Of a stretch of 11,524 nucleotides of DNA, positions 1-6,653 are shown piece by piece. Position 1 is the stretch's first letter; each line of letters starts with the position of its first letter. The stretch lies in the NCBI GenBank assembly GCA_963966315.1, contig CAWZYX010000099.1, positions 1 through 11,524 of the forward strand. The letters run 5' to 3'. The DNA is from Winogradskyella_A sp963966315. GTDB lineage: Bacteria > Bacteroidota > Bacteroidia > Flavobacteriales > Flavobacteriaceae. The notes below the pieces were generated by a model. It searched no databases. It worked only from the letters and a program-made list of their open reading frames with translations, and was not told the DNA's origin. The position numbers were made by a program, and so were the translations under genes.

Positions 1-296
1 TTGTTGTAGACATCGACACGCTGATTGGCCTTTGTGAAAATGCTGATGAGCATATCGGGCTCTTCAGACATGGTAAAACCTTTTGACAATAGCTCATCCT
101 TTATCGCTCTTAATATTCGCCTTTTGTCCAGATCACTTATTTCGGCCTGATCGATGCCCGGTTTGTAAAAGGCAAAGGTCTGGTAGTTGTCAAACTCTAC
201 CTGACTGTCGTAATCAGTGGCTACTTTTATAGAACTGCAGCTTGATATGAGACATAACAACAAAAATGATGCGGTGGTTTTAATAATGGCCTTCAT
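1..296 (-). CDS. DUF4136-type lipoprotein, 3' part cut by window edge
   Basis: The first 98 residues of an exported lipoprotein; the C-terminus lies beyond the left edge. The N-terminus is a short basic start, a hydrophobic stretch (about residues 9-18) and a lipobox-like segment ending in Cys20 (LISSC), so it should be lipid-anchored. The mature part begins with a segment carrying VATDYD and then FDNYQTFAFY (about residues 36-45), followed by a charged helix (DLDKRRILRAIKDEL) and 'LLSKGFTMSEEPDMLIS'. That order is typical of DUF4136 lipoproteins, whose function is not known. The ATG lies 6 bases after the hutU stop codon, so it is very probably the third gene of the same transcript. The family call rests on motif memory rather than a search. 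Confidence 0.8.
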   Translation of the reverse strand, partial: MKAIIKTTASFLLLCLISSCSSIKVATDYDSQVEFDNYQTFAFYKPGIDQAEISDLDKRRILRAIKDELLSKGFTMSEEPDMLISIFTKANQRVDVYN

Positions 297-302
297 AGTA
301 AC

Positions 303-2306
303 TTAAATTAACTTCTTATCAACGTGATTAGGGAGTGTTACCTTCAACTTCAAGTTGTGTCTCATTGCTTCTTTAATGGCAAATTCGGCACCCTTATTCT
401 TTGCCCAGCTTCTTCTGGCAATGCCATTGTTTACATCCCAGAAGAGCATAGACGATAACTTTTGCTCCGCTTCTTTACTACCATCAAGAACCATACCAAA
501 ACCCCCATTTATCACCTCTCCCCAACCTACGCCACCACCATTGTGAATACTAACCCAGGTGGCACCCCTAAAAGCGTCACCAATAACATTCTGTATGGCC
601 ATATCTGCGGTGAATCGAGATCCGTCGTAAATATTACTGGTTTCGCGGTAGGGAGAATCCGTTCCGGAAACATCGTGGTGGTCTCTTCCAAGAACGACCG
701 GACCAATTTCCTTATTTGCAATTGCCTTGTTAAAGGCCCTGGCAATCTCAATGCGTCCAAGCGCATCAGCATACAGGATGCGTGCCTGCGACCCAACTAC
801 AAGATCGTTTTGCTGTGCGGCTTTGATCCAGGCTATATTATCAGCCATTTGCTGTTTAATTTCATCAGGAGCCCGAAGCGATAACTCTTCTAAAACTGCA
901 ATGGCTAATGCATCTGTTCGTTCCAGGTCCGCTTTTGACCCTGAGGTGCAGACCCACCTAAAGGGACCGAAACCATAATCAAAGCACATAGGGCCCATGA
1001 TATCCTGAACATAACTTGGGTATTTGAATTCCCTCCCTGTTGATGGGTTCTTGGAGAGGACGTCTGCTCCGGCGCGAGAGGCTTCCAGCAGAAAGGCATT
1101 GCCGTAATCAAAGAAATAAGTGCCCCTTGCAGTGTGTTTCTCAATGGCTGCGGCATGGCGTCTCAGGCTGCTGTACACATGGTCTTTAAAGGACTCCGGG
1201 TCCTCAGCCATTAGGATATTCGACTCTTCAAACGAAAGGCTAACAGGGTAGTAGCCTCCGGCAAATGGATTGTGTAAAGATGTTTGGTCACTACCAATAT
1301 CGATATGTATGTGATTTGTATCAAAAGCCTCCCAGACTTCTACCACATTGCCCAGGTAAGCCAGAGAGATGACCTCTTTATTTTTTTTTGCCAGTTTCAC
1401 CCGCTCGACCAGTTCATGAGCACAGGTGATCTTTTCATCGATCCACCCCTGATCTAAACGGATCTGAAGAATTTTGGGGTTCACCTCTGCGCACACCGTA
1501 ATGCAACCGGCAATATTTCCTGCTTTTGGCTGTGCTCCGGACATGCCCCCCAGGCCTGAAGTAACAAATAAGCGTCCTGAAGGGGACTTTTTTATTTTTC
1601 TAAAGGCATTGAGAACGGTTATGGTGGTGCCGTGGACAATTCCCTGTGGACCAATGTACATATAGCTACCGGCAGTCATTTGCCCGTATTGGGTCACTCC
1701 CAGTGCATTGAATTTCTCCCAGTCATCAGGCTGAGAATAGTTGGGTATCATCATGCCATTACTCACAACCACCCGTGGTGCATTTTTGTGAGAAGGGAAC
1801 AAGCCAAGAGGGTGGCCCGAATACATTACCAGGGTTTGATCATCGCCCATTTCTGCCAGATACTGCATGGTCAAAAGATATTGAGCCCAGTTTTGAAAAA
1901 CGGCACCATTCCCACCATAGGTAATGAGCTCATGGGGGTGTTGAGCCACTGCAGGATCCAGGTTGTTCTGTATCATCAGCATGATGGCTGCAGCTTCAAT
2001 GGTTTTTGCCGGATAATCTTCAATCGGGCGCGCATGCATTTTATAAAGGGGTCGGAAACGGTACATATAGATCCTGCCATAGGTCTCCAACTCCTCTTTG
2101 AATTCGGGAAGCAGCATTTGATGATGCTGTGGTTGGAAGTAACGCAAGGCATTCCTTAGCGCGAGTTTCTTCTCTTCCTCAGAGAGAATATCCTTTCGTT
2201 TGGGAGCATGATTTATGGCTGGATCATATGCCCTCTTTTCAGGGAGTTGATCAGGAATTCCCATTTTGATCTCCTCTTTAAATGATAAGGTATGCGATTG
2301 AATCAT
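303..2306 (-). CDS. hutU: urocanate hydratase (urocanase), long Bacteroidota form
   Basis: Catalyses the second step of histidine degradation, urocanate plus water to 4-imidazolone-5-propanoate, in the cytoplasm with tightly bound NAD+. Urocanase hallmarks run along the whole protein (667 residues): GGNGAVFQNW (131-140), the glycine-rich NAD+-binding stretch GLGGMSGAQPKAG (251-263), GGYYPV (350-355), MGPMCFDYGFGPFRWVC (437-453, with Cys441 and Cys453 as candidates for the catalytic-site Cys), GRDHHDVSGTDSPYRET (540-556) and GATWVSIHNGGGVGWG (581-596). It is about 110 residues longer than the classic 557-residue Pseudomonas enzyme, as in other Bacteroidota. I chose ATG 2306 because it overlaps the upstream stop as ATGA and because family members, as I recall them, share the FKEEI..GIP N-terminus. 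An in-frame ATG at 2264 has a better ribosome site. No hutH, hutI or hutG is in view. Confidence 0.97.
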   Translation of the reverse strand: MIQSHTLSFKEEIKMGIPDQLPEKRAYDPAINHAPKRKDILSEEEKKLALRNALRYFQPQHHQMLLPEFKEELETYGRIYMYRFRPLYKMHARPIEDYPAKTIEAAAIMLMIQNNLDPAVAQHPHELITYGGNGAVFQNWAQYLLTMQYLAEMGDDQTLVMYSGHPLGLFPSHKNAPRVVVSNGMMIPNYSQPDDWEKFNALGVTQYGQMTAGSYMYIGPQGIVHGTTITVLNAFRKIKKSPSGRLFVTSGLGGMSGAQPKAGNIAGCITVCAEVNPKILQIRLDQGWIDEKITCAHELVERVKLAKKNKEVISLAYLGNVVEVWEAFDTNHIHIDIGSDQTSLHNPFAGGYYPVSLSFEESNILMAEDPESFKDHVYSSLRRHAAAIEKHTARGTYFFDYGNAFLLEASRAGADVLSKNPSTGREFKYPSYVQDIMGPMCFDYGFGPFRWVCTSGSKADLERTDALAIAVLEELSLRAPDEIKQQMADNIAWIKAAQQNDLVVGSQARILYADALGRIEIARAFNKAIANKEIGPVVLGRDHHDVSGTDSPYRETSNIYDGSRFTADMAIQNVIGDAFRGATWVSIHNGGGVGWGEVINGGFGMVLDGSKEAEQKLSSMLFWDVNNGIARRSWAKNKGAEFAIKEAMRHNLKLKVTLPNHVDKKLI
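2271..2277 (-). promoter_or_regulatory. Shine-Dalgarno-like site before an internal hutU Met
   Basis: On the minus strand this reads AGAGGAG, 6 bases before an in-frame ATG at 2264 (Met15 of hutU). It is the best ribosome-binding sequence near either candidate start and would give a 653-residue protein. I still favour the upstream ATG at 2306, because the FKEEIKMGIP segment before Met15 resembles the conserved family N-terminus. The site may be coincidental, or may serve as a second initiation point. Confidence 0.35.
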
Positions 2307-2470
2307 CTGCGCTTATTACTTTGTGTTTTCTTATCAAATCCGTAAGGACAGTGCCGGCATCCACTCTCACAGCAGTAGCCTCTTTTGAGGTGATATTGCT
2401 CGGTAAAACAACGGTAACCCTCAGGTGTTAGATAGTAATCTCCTTCTTCAATAGGAATGTATTTCTTCAT
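2303..2470 (-). CDS. small Cys-rich DUF5522 protein
   Basis: A 55-residue protein beginning MKKYIPIEEGDYYLTPEGYR. It holds five cysteines (21, 33, 34, 38, 41), and its core CCESGCRHCPYG (33-44) is the signature of DUF5522, a family of unknown function widespread in Bacteroidota. The core resembles the Cys-rich motif of the oxidoreductase-like (OXLD1) domain. The Cys cluster with His40 suggests metal binding, which is inference. There is no signal peptide, so it is probably cytoplasmic. The C-terminus is basic (KKTQSNKRR). Its TGA stop overlaps the hutU ATG as ATGA, which points to translational coupling. An ATG at 2474 is in another frame and does not give this protein. Confidence 0.85.
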   Translation of the reverse strand: MKKYIPIEEGDYYLTPEGYRCFTEQYHLKRGYCCESGCRHCPYGFDKKTQSNKRR

Positions 2471-2475
2471 CCATA

Positions 2476-2483
2476 CAAAGATA
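2476..2483 (-). promoter_or_regulatory. possible Bacteroidota -7 element (TATCTTTG) for the DUF5522-hutU unit
   Basis: The minus strand reads TATCTTTG, an exact match to the TAnnTTTG consensus of Bacteroidota housekeeping promoters. I see no convincing TTG-containing -33 element at the usual 19-21 base distance. The box ends only 5 bases before the ATG at 2470, so a transcript starting at the usual distance would have almost no leader. In AT-rich DNA the match could be chance. Confidence 0.25.
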
Positions 2484-2557
2484 ATTTAAATAGAAATAGC
2501 ATCCACCTGAATGGAAATTTGCTATGTAAATTCAATGGTGAATGCAACTGCATATTG

Positions 2558-2565
2558 TATTTTTG
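2558..2565 (+). promoter_or_regulatory. possible Bacteroidota -7 element (TATTTTTG) for the deaminase unit
   Basis: TATTTTTG matches TAnnTTTG and lies 4 bases before the GTG start at 2570. No matching -33 element was found at normal spacing. If used, it would give a leaderless or nearly leaderless message, which is less common with GTG. The real promoter may lie elsewhere in the 2475-2557 gap. Confidence 0.22.
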
Positions 2566-2569
2566 AGCT

Positions 2570-3472
2570 GTGAACGCCCTGCCCACAACACCTGTTGATC
2601 TTGGTCTGCTGACCAACGTTTCTGTTTTTGTCAGACGAGAGGATCTCATCCACCCTTATGTCAGCGGTAACAAATTCAGAAAACTAAAGTATAACATCAG
2701 CGAACTGGAGCGAGGAGGTCATGATACCATACTCACATTTGGGGGAGCTTTCTCCAATCATATAGCAGCCGTTGCCTACGCTGGTAAGGAGTGCGGAATT
2801 AAAACCATAGGCGTCATCAGGGGGGAGGAACTGGGATCTAAAATCGATGAAAACCACACCCTAAGCTTTGCTCAATCCTGTGGTATGAAACTGGTGTTTG
2901 TTACACGAGCGGAATATAAAAACAAGAACAGTCAGCGTTTTGCGGATGAGTTACAACAAAGGTTTGGTCCTTTTTACAAGTTACCTGAAGGCGGCACCAA
3001 TGAACTCGCGATTAAAGGCTGTGAAGAGATCCTTAGTCCAACAGACACAGCCTACGATTTTATATGTGCCTCTGTTGGCACAGGTGGTACAGTGGCAGGT
3101 TTGATACGCTCTGCGCAGAAGCATCAGCATGTCATTGGCTTTTCCGCTTTAAAAGGTCAGGGATTGAGAGAAGATATTAGTAAATTTGCACGTTCTGAAG
3201 ATTGGGCCCTCAATACTGATTATCACTTCGGTGGGTATGCTAAAATAAATGATGATCTGATAGCGTTTATCAATTGGTTTAGTGAGCAGAACAAGGTATT
3301 GCTGGATCCGGTATATACGGGAAAAATGATGTATGGTTTAAGAGATTTGATTCGAAAGAACTACTTTCCAGCAGGTGCAAGGGTACTTGCAGTTCACACC
3401 GGCGGTCTTCAGGGAATAAAAGGAATTAATCAGAAGCTCAAACGTCTCAATAAGCCCCAGATAAATGAGTAG
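2570..3472 (+). CDS. PLP-dependent ACC deaminase/D-cysteine desulfhydrase family protein
   Basis: A fold-type II PLP enzyme of 300 residues, the usual family length. Key features are REDLIHPYVSGNKFRKLKYN (23-42) with Lys35 as the expected PLP Schiff-base lysine, FGGAFSNHIAA (57-67) with the Ser-Asn-His group, the phosphate-binding loop SVGTGGTVAG (168-177), and the late motifs YTGKMMYG (249-256) and HTGGLQG (276-282). Members open the ring of 1-aminocyclopropane-1-carboxylate or remove sulfide from D-cysteine. The sequence alone does not decide between them, and for a flavobacterium the D-cysteine-type activity seems at least as likely. The start is GTG, because an in-frame TGA lies two codons upstream and no ATG precedes the conserved core. 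It overlaps the next gene by 8 bases (ATGAGTAG), so the two are probably coupled. Confidence 0.9.
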   Translation: MNALPTTPVDLGLLTNVSVFVRREDLIHPYVSGNKFRKLKYNISELERGGHDTILTFGGAFSNHIAAVAYAGKECGIKTIGVIRGEELGSKIDENHTLSFAQSCGMKLVFVTRAEYKNKNSQRFADELQQRFGPFYKLPEGGTNELAIKGCEEILSPTDTAYDFICASVGTGGTVAGLIRSAQKHQHVIGFSALKGQGLREDISKFARSEDWALNTDYHFGGYAKINDDLIAFINWFSEQNKVLLDPVYTGKMMYGLRDLIRKNYFPAGARVLAVHTGGLQGIKGINQKLKRLNKPQINE

Positions 3473-4337
3473 GAATTTTTACAAATGCATTCTCTTACTA
3501 CTGATTTCGGTGAGTTATTCTTGTGGCCCTAAGAAAGGGATCGTTACCAAGAAAAAAAATCAGAAAAAAACAACGGAGGTTGTTATCACAGAGAGTTCAC
3601 CTGAGGTTGAAGCTGTCTCAAAGGCACAAGAGAAAGACCAACCCACCGAAACACCGATAAGGTCCAAAACGCCCTCAGGATCCGGAAGTAGCGTCGATAT
3701 ATATATTGCCGATTTTGCAGAAATATCGAAGGTTGAGATGCAGAAGTATAAGATCCCTGCAAGTATCACCCTGGCTCAGGGTATTCTGGAGTCTGGTGCT
3801 GGTAAAGGCCGTCTGGCCAGAGAGGCTAATAATCATTTTGGCATCAAGTGCCACGATTGGACCGGTGACCGCATTTACCATGATGACGATCGTTCGGGGG
3901 AGTGCTTCCGAAAATACAGGAATCCTGAAGAATCTTATGAAGACCACTCAAAGTTCTTAACACAGAGACGTCGATACGCGCCTCTATTTGAATTGAGGCA
4001 AGACGACTACAAGGGATGGGCGAGAGGTCTGAAAAAGGCAGGATATGCCACAGACCGCAACTATCCAAAAAAGCTCATAGGCCTCATTGAGCGCTATGAA
4101 CTTCATAAATACGACGATGAAGTTCTCAATGGCCGAAGAAAATCACGTCGTAAACAGAGATCGGTTGAACTCGTTGAGCCAAAAGAGGTCTACGAGACCT
4201 ACATTGTACAGCAGGGTGATACGCTCTATAGTTTGTCCAGAAAGTTTGGTGTCACGGTTGAAGAGCTAAAATCCATGAACAATCTAAAAAACAATACCAT
4301 TAATATTGGTCAACCCTTAAAAGTCAGAAAAAAGTAA
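3465..4337 (+). CDS. glucosaminidase (GH73-type) lipoprotein with C-terminal LysM domain
   Basis: A predicted envelope peptidoglycan hydrolase that cleaves beside N-acetylglucosamine in the glycan strands. Residues 1-20 are a lipoprotein signal ending at Cys20 (SVSYSC, a loose lipobox). Residues 21-76 are a Lys-, Glu- and Ser-rich linker. The glucosaminidase domain covers about 77-218, with catalytic Glu109 in TLAQGILESGAGKGRLA, NNHFGIKC (122-129) and a C-terminal YPKKLIGLIERYELHKYD. A short basic linker (RRKSRRKQR) leads to one LysM domain at about 243-288 (YIVQQGDTLYSLSRKFGV...INIGQPLKV), which should bind peptidoglycan. The start overlaps the deaminase stop by 8 bases, and hemL begins 1 base after its stop. 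Housekeeping wall remodelling is the likely role. The placement with hemL appears to be a frequent flavobacterial arrangement, from memory. Confidence 0.92.
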   Translation: MSRNFYKCILLLLISVSYSCGPKKGIVTKKKNQKKTTEVVITESSPEVEAVSKAQEKDQPTETPIRSKTPSGSGSSVDIYIADFAEISKVEMQKYKIPASITLAQGILESGAGKGRLAREANNHFGIKCHDWTGDRIYHDDDRSGECFRKYRNPEESYEDHSKFLTQRRRYAPLFELRQDDYKGWARGLKKAGYATDRNYPKKLIGLIERYELHKYDDEVLNGRRKSRRKQRSVELVEPKEVYETYIVQQGDTLYSLSRKFGVTVEELKSMNNLKNNTINIGQPLKVRKK

Positions 4338-4338
4338 A

Positions 4339-5625
4339 ATGTTATATCAGCGAAGCAGCGCACTGTTTAAAGAAGCGAAAAAAGTGATTCCGGGGGGTGT
4401 GAATTCACCGGTACGCGCCTTTAAGGCCGTTGGAGGAACCCCAATATTTGCTAAATGGGCGAAAGGTGCATATGTCTATGATGAGGACGATCGCCGTTTT
4501 ATTGATTATATTAATTCGTGGGGGCCTATGATATTGGGACATGCCTTTGAGCCTGTTGTCCTTGCGGTCACGGAACGAGCAAAAAAAGGAACCTCTTTTG
4601 GGATGCCGACAGCATTGGAAACGGAGATCGCCCAACTGGCGGTACAAATGGTGCCGGGGATCGATCAGATCAGGTTTGTAAACTCCGGTACAGAAGCGTG
4701 CATGAGTGCCATCAGGCTGGCAAGGGGATTTACCGGCAAGGACAAGATCATTAAGTTTGAAGGCTGCTATCACGGGCATAGTGATGCATTTTTGATTCAG
4801 GCAGGAAGCGGTGCTGTTACCTTTGGTACGCCAAACAGCCCCGGGGTGACCAAGGGAACGGCTCAGGATACCTTGTTAGCTGTATACAATGATCTGGGGC
4901 ATGTACACCAGATCCTTGAAGAGAACAAAGGAGATATTGCAGCCATTATCTTAGAGCCCGTAGCCGGTAATATGGGTTGCATCCCTCCTGAAGAAGGTTT
5001 TTTGAAAGGACTGAGACAGCTGTGTGATGAGCATGAAATTATCCTGATTTTTGATGAGGTCATGACGGGTTTCAGGCTTGCGAGGGGTGGAGTACAGGAA
5101 TTGTTGGGTGTGACGGCAGACCTAGTATGTTTCGGAAAGGTGATCGGAGGTGGCCTCCCGGTAGGAGCTTTCGCAGGACCGAAAGAAATAATGAGTTATC
5201 TCGCGCCAGAAGGACCGGTTTACCAGGCCGGAACCCTTAGTGGAAACCCGCTGGCCATGTCCGCAGGTCTGGCCATGCTAACAGCTATAAATAAGGATAA
5301 AGACCTATTTAAAAGGCTTGAAGAAAAAACCTCCTATTTAAACAAAGGTATTTCTGATCTTCTGGAGGAAAAAGGCATTCCACATCACAATAACCAGGTG
5401 GGGTCCATGTTATCTGTGCACTTTTCGGAACGTCCTGTAACTAATTTTAAAGATGCGGCCTCCTGCGATATGGCCCTTTTTAACAAGTTCTTTCACGCCA
5501 TGCTTAACAAAGGGATCTATATAGCGCCGAGCGCCTTTGAATCCTGGTTCATTACTGACGCACTTATTCAGAAGGACCTGGATGAAACACTCGAGGCGGT
5601 GAGTGAATTCACCAAGGCATTATAA
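4339..5625 (+). CDS. hemL: glutamate-1-semialdehyde 2,1-aminomutase
   Basis: Converts glutamate-1-semialdehyde into 5-aminolevulinate, the last step of the C5 route to heme and other tetrapyrroles. It is a cytoplasmic PLP enzyme, normally dimeric, that works with the glutamyl-tRNA reductase HemA. At 428 residues it has the standard length (E. coli, 426). Visible hallmarks are IPGGVNSPVRAF (17-28), RFVNSGTEACMSAIRLAR (112-129), GCYHGHSD (142-149), IILEPVAGNMG (203-213), IFDEVMTGFR (237-246) and VCFGKVIGGGLPVGAFAG (263-280), with Lys267 as the PLP lysine. The late LSGNPLAMSAG motif is also intact. It follows the glucosaminidase after 1 base and is closed by a hairpin at 5630-5648. The gene looks complete and ordinary, with no missing key residue. 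Confidence 0.98.
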   Translation: MLYQRSSALFKEAKKVIPGGVNSPVRAFKAVGGTPIFAKWAKGAYVYDEDDRRFIDYINSWGPMILGHAFEPVVLAVTERAKKGTSFGMPTALETEIAQLAVQMVPGIDQIRFVNSGTEACMSAIRLARGFTGKDKIIKFEGCYHGHSDAFLIQAGSGAVTFGTPNSPGVTKGTAQDTLLAVYNDLGHVHQILEENKGDIAAIILEPVAGNMGCIPPEEGFLKGLRQLCDEHEIILIFDEVMTGFRLARGGVQELLGVTADLVCFGKVIGGGLPVGAFAGPKEIMSYLAPEGPVYQAGTLSGNPLAMSAGLAMLTAINKDKDLFKRLEEKTSYLNKGISDLLEEKGIPHHNNQVGSMLSVHFSERPVTNFKDAASCDMALFNKFFHAMLNKGIYIAPSAFESWFITDALIQKDLDETLEAVSEFTKAL

Positions 5626-5629
5626 AAAA

Positions 5630-5648
5630 AGCCGCTCACAGAGCGGCT
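5630..5648. terminator. bidirectional intrinsic terminator between hemL and the DUF4890 gene
   Basis: A perfect 8-bp stem AGCCGCTC/GAGCGGCT closes a 3-base loop (ACA). Seven A's (5624-5630) precede and partly overlap it, so the minus-strand transcript from 6113 gets a good U-tract. On the plus strand the tail is TCTTTGT, weaker but adequate for hemL. It lies 4 bases after the hemL stop and 21 bases beyond the end of the converging gene. Confidence 0.85.
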
Positions 5649-5669
5649 CTTTGTATGCTTTTTGCGGAT

Positions 5670-6113
5670 TTAACTTTTACCCTGTCTTCTGCGGTTTCTC
5701 GCCTGCCGTTGCCAATCGCCCATTTTTTCAGAGAAGGTGGCAAATTGCTCTTCATCCAGGATTTTTTCCATTTCCTTAGACAGCGCTTTCTGAGCTGCTA
5801 ACTGCTCAGATTTCATTTCCTGTCGTTCGCTGTCACTCATTTCCTGGTAAGATTTATTTCTGGCTTGCCTTTTGGAGCCCATTTTTTGATGAAAGCCTAA
5901 AAGTACCTTTTCTACCTGCCGTTCCTGAGCTGCACTAAGGTTTAGAGACTTCTTCATTTCTTGCGTTTGCCTTTTGGCACGGTCTTCGACGGACATGCGC
6001 TTTCCTTTTCCTTTCAGTTGTTCTTTGGCATCCTCACTCCAGTTATTTTGCTGTGCGTTTCCAAAGGCAAACCCAGCGATAATGGTGAAACAGATTAAGA
6101 CTAATTTTTTCAT
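5670..6113 (-). CDS. exported DUF4890/Spy-like helical protein
   Basis: A 147-residue protein with a signal peptide (MKKLVLICFTIIAGFAFGNA, likely cleaved before QQ at 21-22) and a mature part of nearly pure charged helix, rich in Lys, Arg, Glu and Gln. The stretch RAKRQTQEMKKSLNLSAAQE (45-64) and the later KEMEKILDEEQFATFSE match the pattern of DUF4890 proteins, which resemble the periplasmic Spy/CpxP LTxxQ group. The role is unknown; an envelope chaperone or stress role is inference only. I chose ATG 6113 because it gives a clean signal peptide. An in-frame ATG at 6131 has AAGGA 4 bases upstream and would add six residues; a TTG at 6161 is less likely. The second of two tandem minus-strand genes, 76 bases after the first. 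Confidence 0.85.
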   Translation of the reverse strand: MKKLVLICFTIIAGFAFGNAQQNNWSEDAKEQLKGKGKRMSVEDRAKRQTQEMKKSLNLSAAQERQVEKVLLGFHQKMGSKRQARNKSYQEMSDSERQEMKSEQLAAQKALSKEMEKILDEEQFATFSEKMGDWQRQARNRRRQGKS

Positions 6114-6130
6114 GATATTGTATGTTTTCA

Positions 6131-6148
6131 TTCGGTCCTTAGACCAAA
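6131..6148 (-). promoter_or_regulatory. leader hairpin over a possible start of the DUF4890 gene
   Basis: In the minus-strand RNA, UUUGGUC and GACCGAA pair over 7 positions (one G-U) around a UAAG loop. The AAGGA ribosome site is inside this hairpin and the ATG at 6131 sits at its 3' foot, so folding would hide that start and favour ATG 6113. A flanking GUUUU/AAAAC pair could extend it. No regulatory role is shown. Confidence 0.35.
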
Positions 6149-6189
6149 ACAAGCTCCTCAAAGTTTAATTTAAAATAAAGAATTAGTAC

Positions 6190-6594
6190 TTAATTAACAA
6201 GTTTAAGTTTTTCGGATGCCAGCTTGGATTGCTGTTCCTTATTTAGCAGACCATTTAATTCCTTACCAAAGGATTCGTCGTTCAGTAATATTTTTGAGAT
6301 GTTGTCACTCACATCAGGGCTCATCAGTTGGTCAGGAGTGTATTTAGAAAGGACCTTTTGGAATTTTTCACTTCGTAATTGGTTCATCACAAGGCTAGAA
6401 GCTTGCTTTTGCTGATCTTCAGATAGATTGAGCTTTTTGGTTAATTTTTTCAGCTGATCAGTTGCCATTTTATCAAGGAAGTCATTGTTCAACAGCTTAG
6501 AAGATGCATTACTGCTTTTCATCATTGATTTTACATCCTGCCCGTAGGTGTAAGCGGTCACCAGCAGGAGGGCCATCATTAAGATTTTTTTCAT
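6190..6594 (-). CDS. small exported protein of unknown function
   Basis: I do not recognise a named family. The protein has 134 residues with a clear N-terminal signal (MKKILMMALLLVTAYTYG, cleavage probably just before or after Gln19) and a mature helical part rich in Lys, Gln, Ser and Leu with no Cys. LKKLTKKLNLSEDQQKQASSLV (48-69) resembles the LNLSAAQE..V stretch of the next gene, and a second similar unit, LLNKEQQSKLASEKL (116-130), lies near the C-terminus. The pair may therefore be distant relatives of the Spy/DUF4890 type, which is inference. It is the first gene of a probable two-gene minus-strand unit, with a TACATTTG promoter-like box 23 bases upstream. It is divergent from the hydrolase at 6694. 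Confidence 0.8.
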   Translation of the reverse strand: MKKILMMALLLVTAYTYGQDVKSMMKSSNASSKLLNNDFLDKMATDQLKKLTKKLNLSEDQQKQASSLVMNQLRSEKFQKVLSKYTPDQLMSPDVSDNISKILLNDESFGKELNGLLNKEQQSKLASEKLKLVN

Positions 6595-6617
6595 AATTCA
6601 TTTATTTATGTGATGAT

Positions 6618-6625
6618 CAAATGTA
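6618..6625 (-). promoter_or_regulatory. possible Bacteroidota -7 element (TACATTTG) for the exported-protein pair
   Basis: The minus strand reads TACATTTG, an exact TAnnTTTG match, ending 23 bases before the ATG at 6594. That leaves a leader of about 15-20 bases, a sensible spacing. No clear TTG-type -33 box is seen at 19-21 bases, so the assignment rests on one element. Confidence 0.38.
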
Positions 6626-6653
6626 CTTAATTATTCATAATCTTGAGTATAGT

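Noticed and set aside
1632..2159. A 175-codon open frame on the plus strand
   Set aside because: It lies wholly inside hutU on the opposite strand. Its translation has no recognisable motif and hutU is unmistakable.
2542..2598. ATG 2542 as an upstream start of the deaminase, implying a frameshift
   Set aside because: That frame stops after 18 codons, and the GTG-started protein already has the expected family length and N-terminal core.
6132..6161. An extended N-terminus for the DUF4890 protein from TTG 6161
   Set aside because: It would put about 16 polar residues before an otherwise standard signal peptide and needs a rare start codon.
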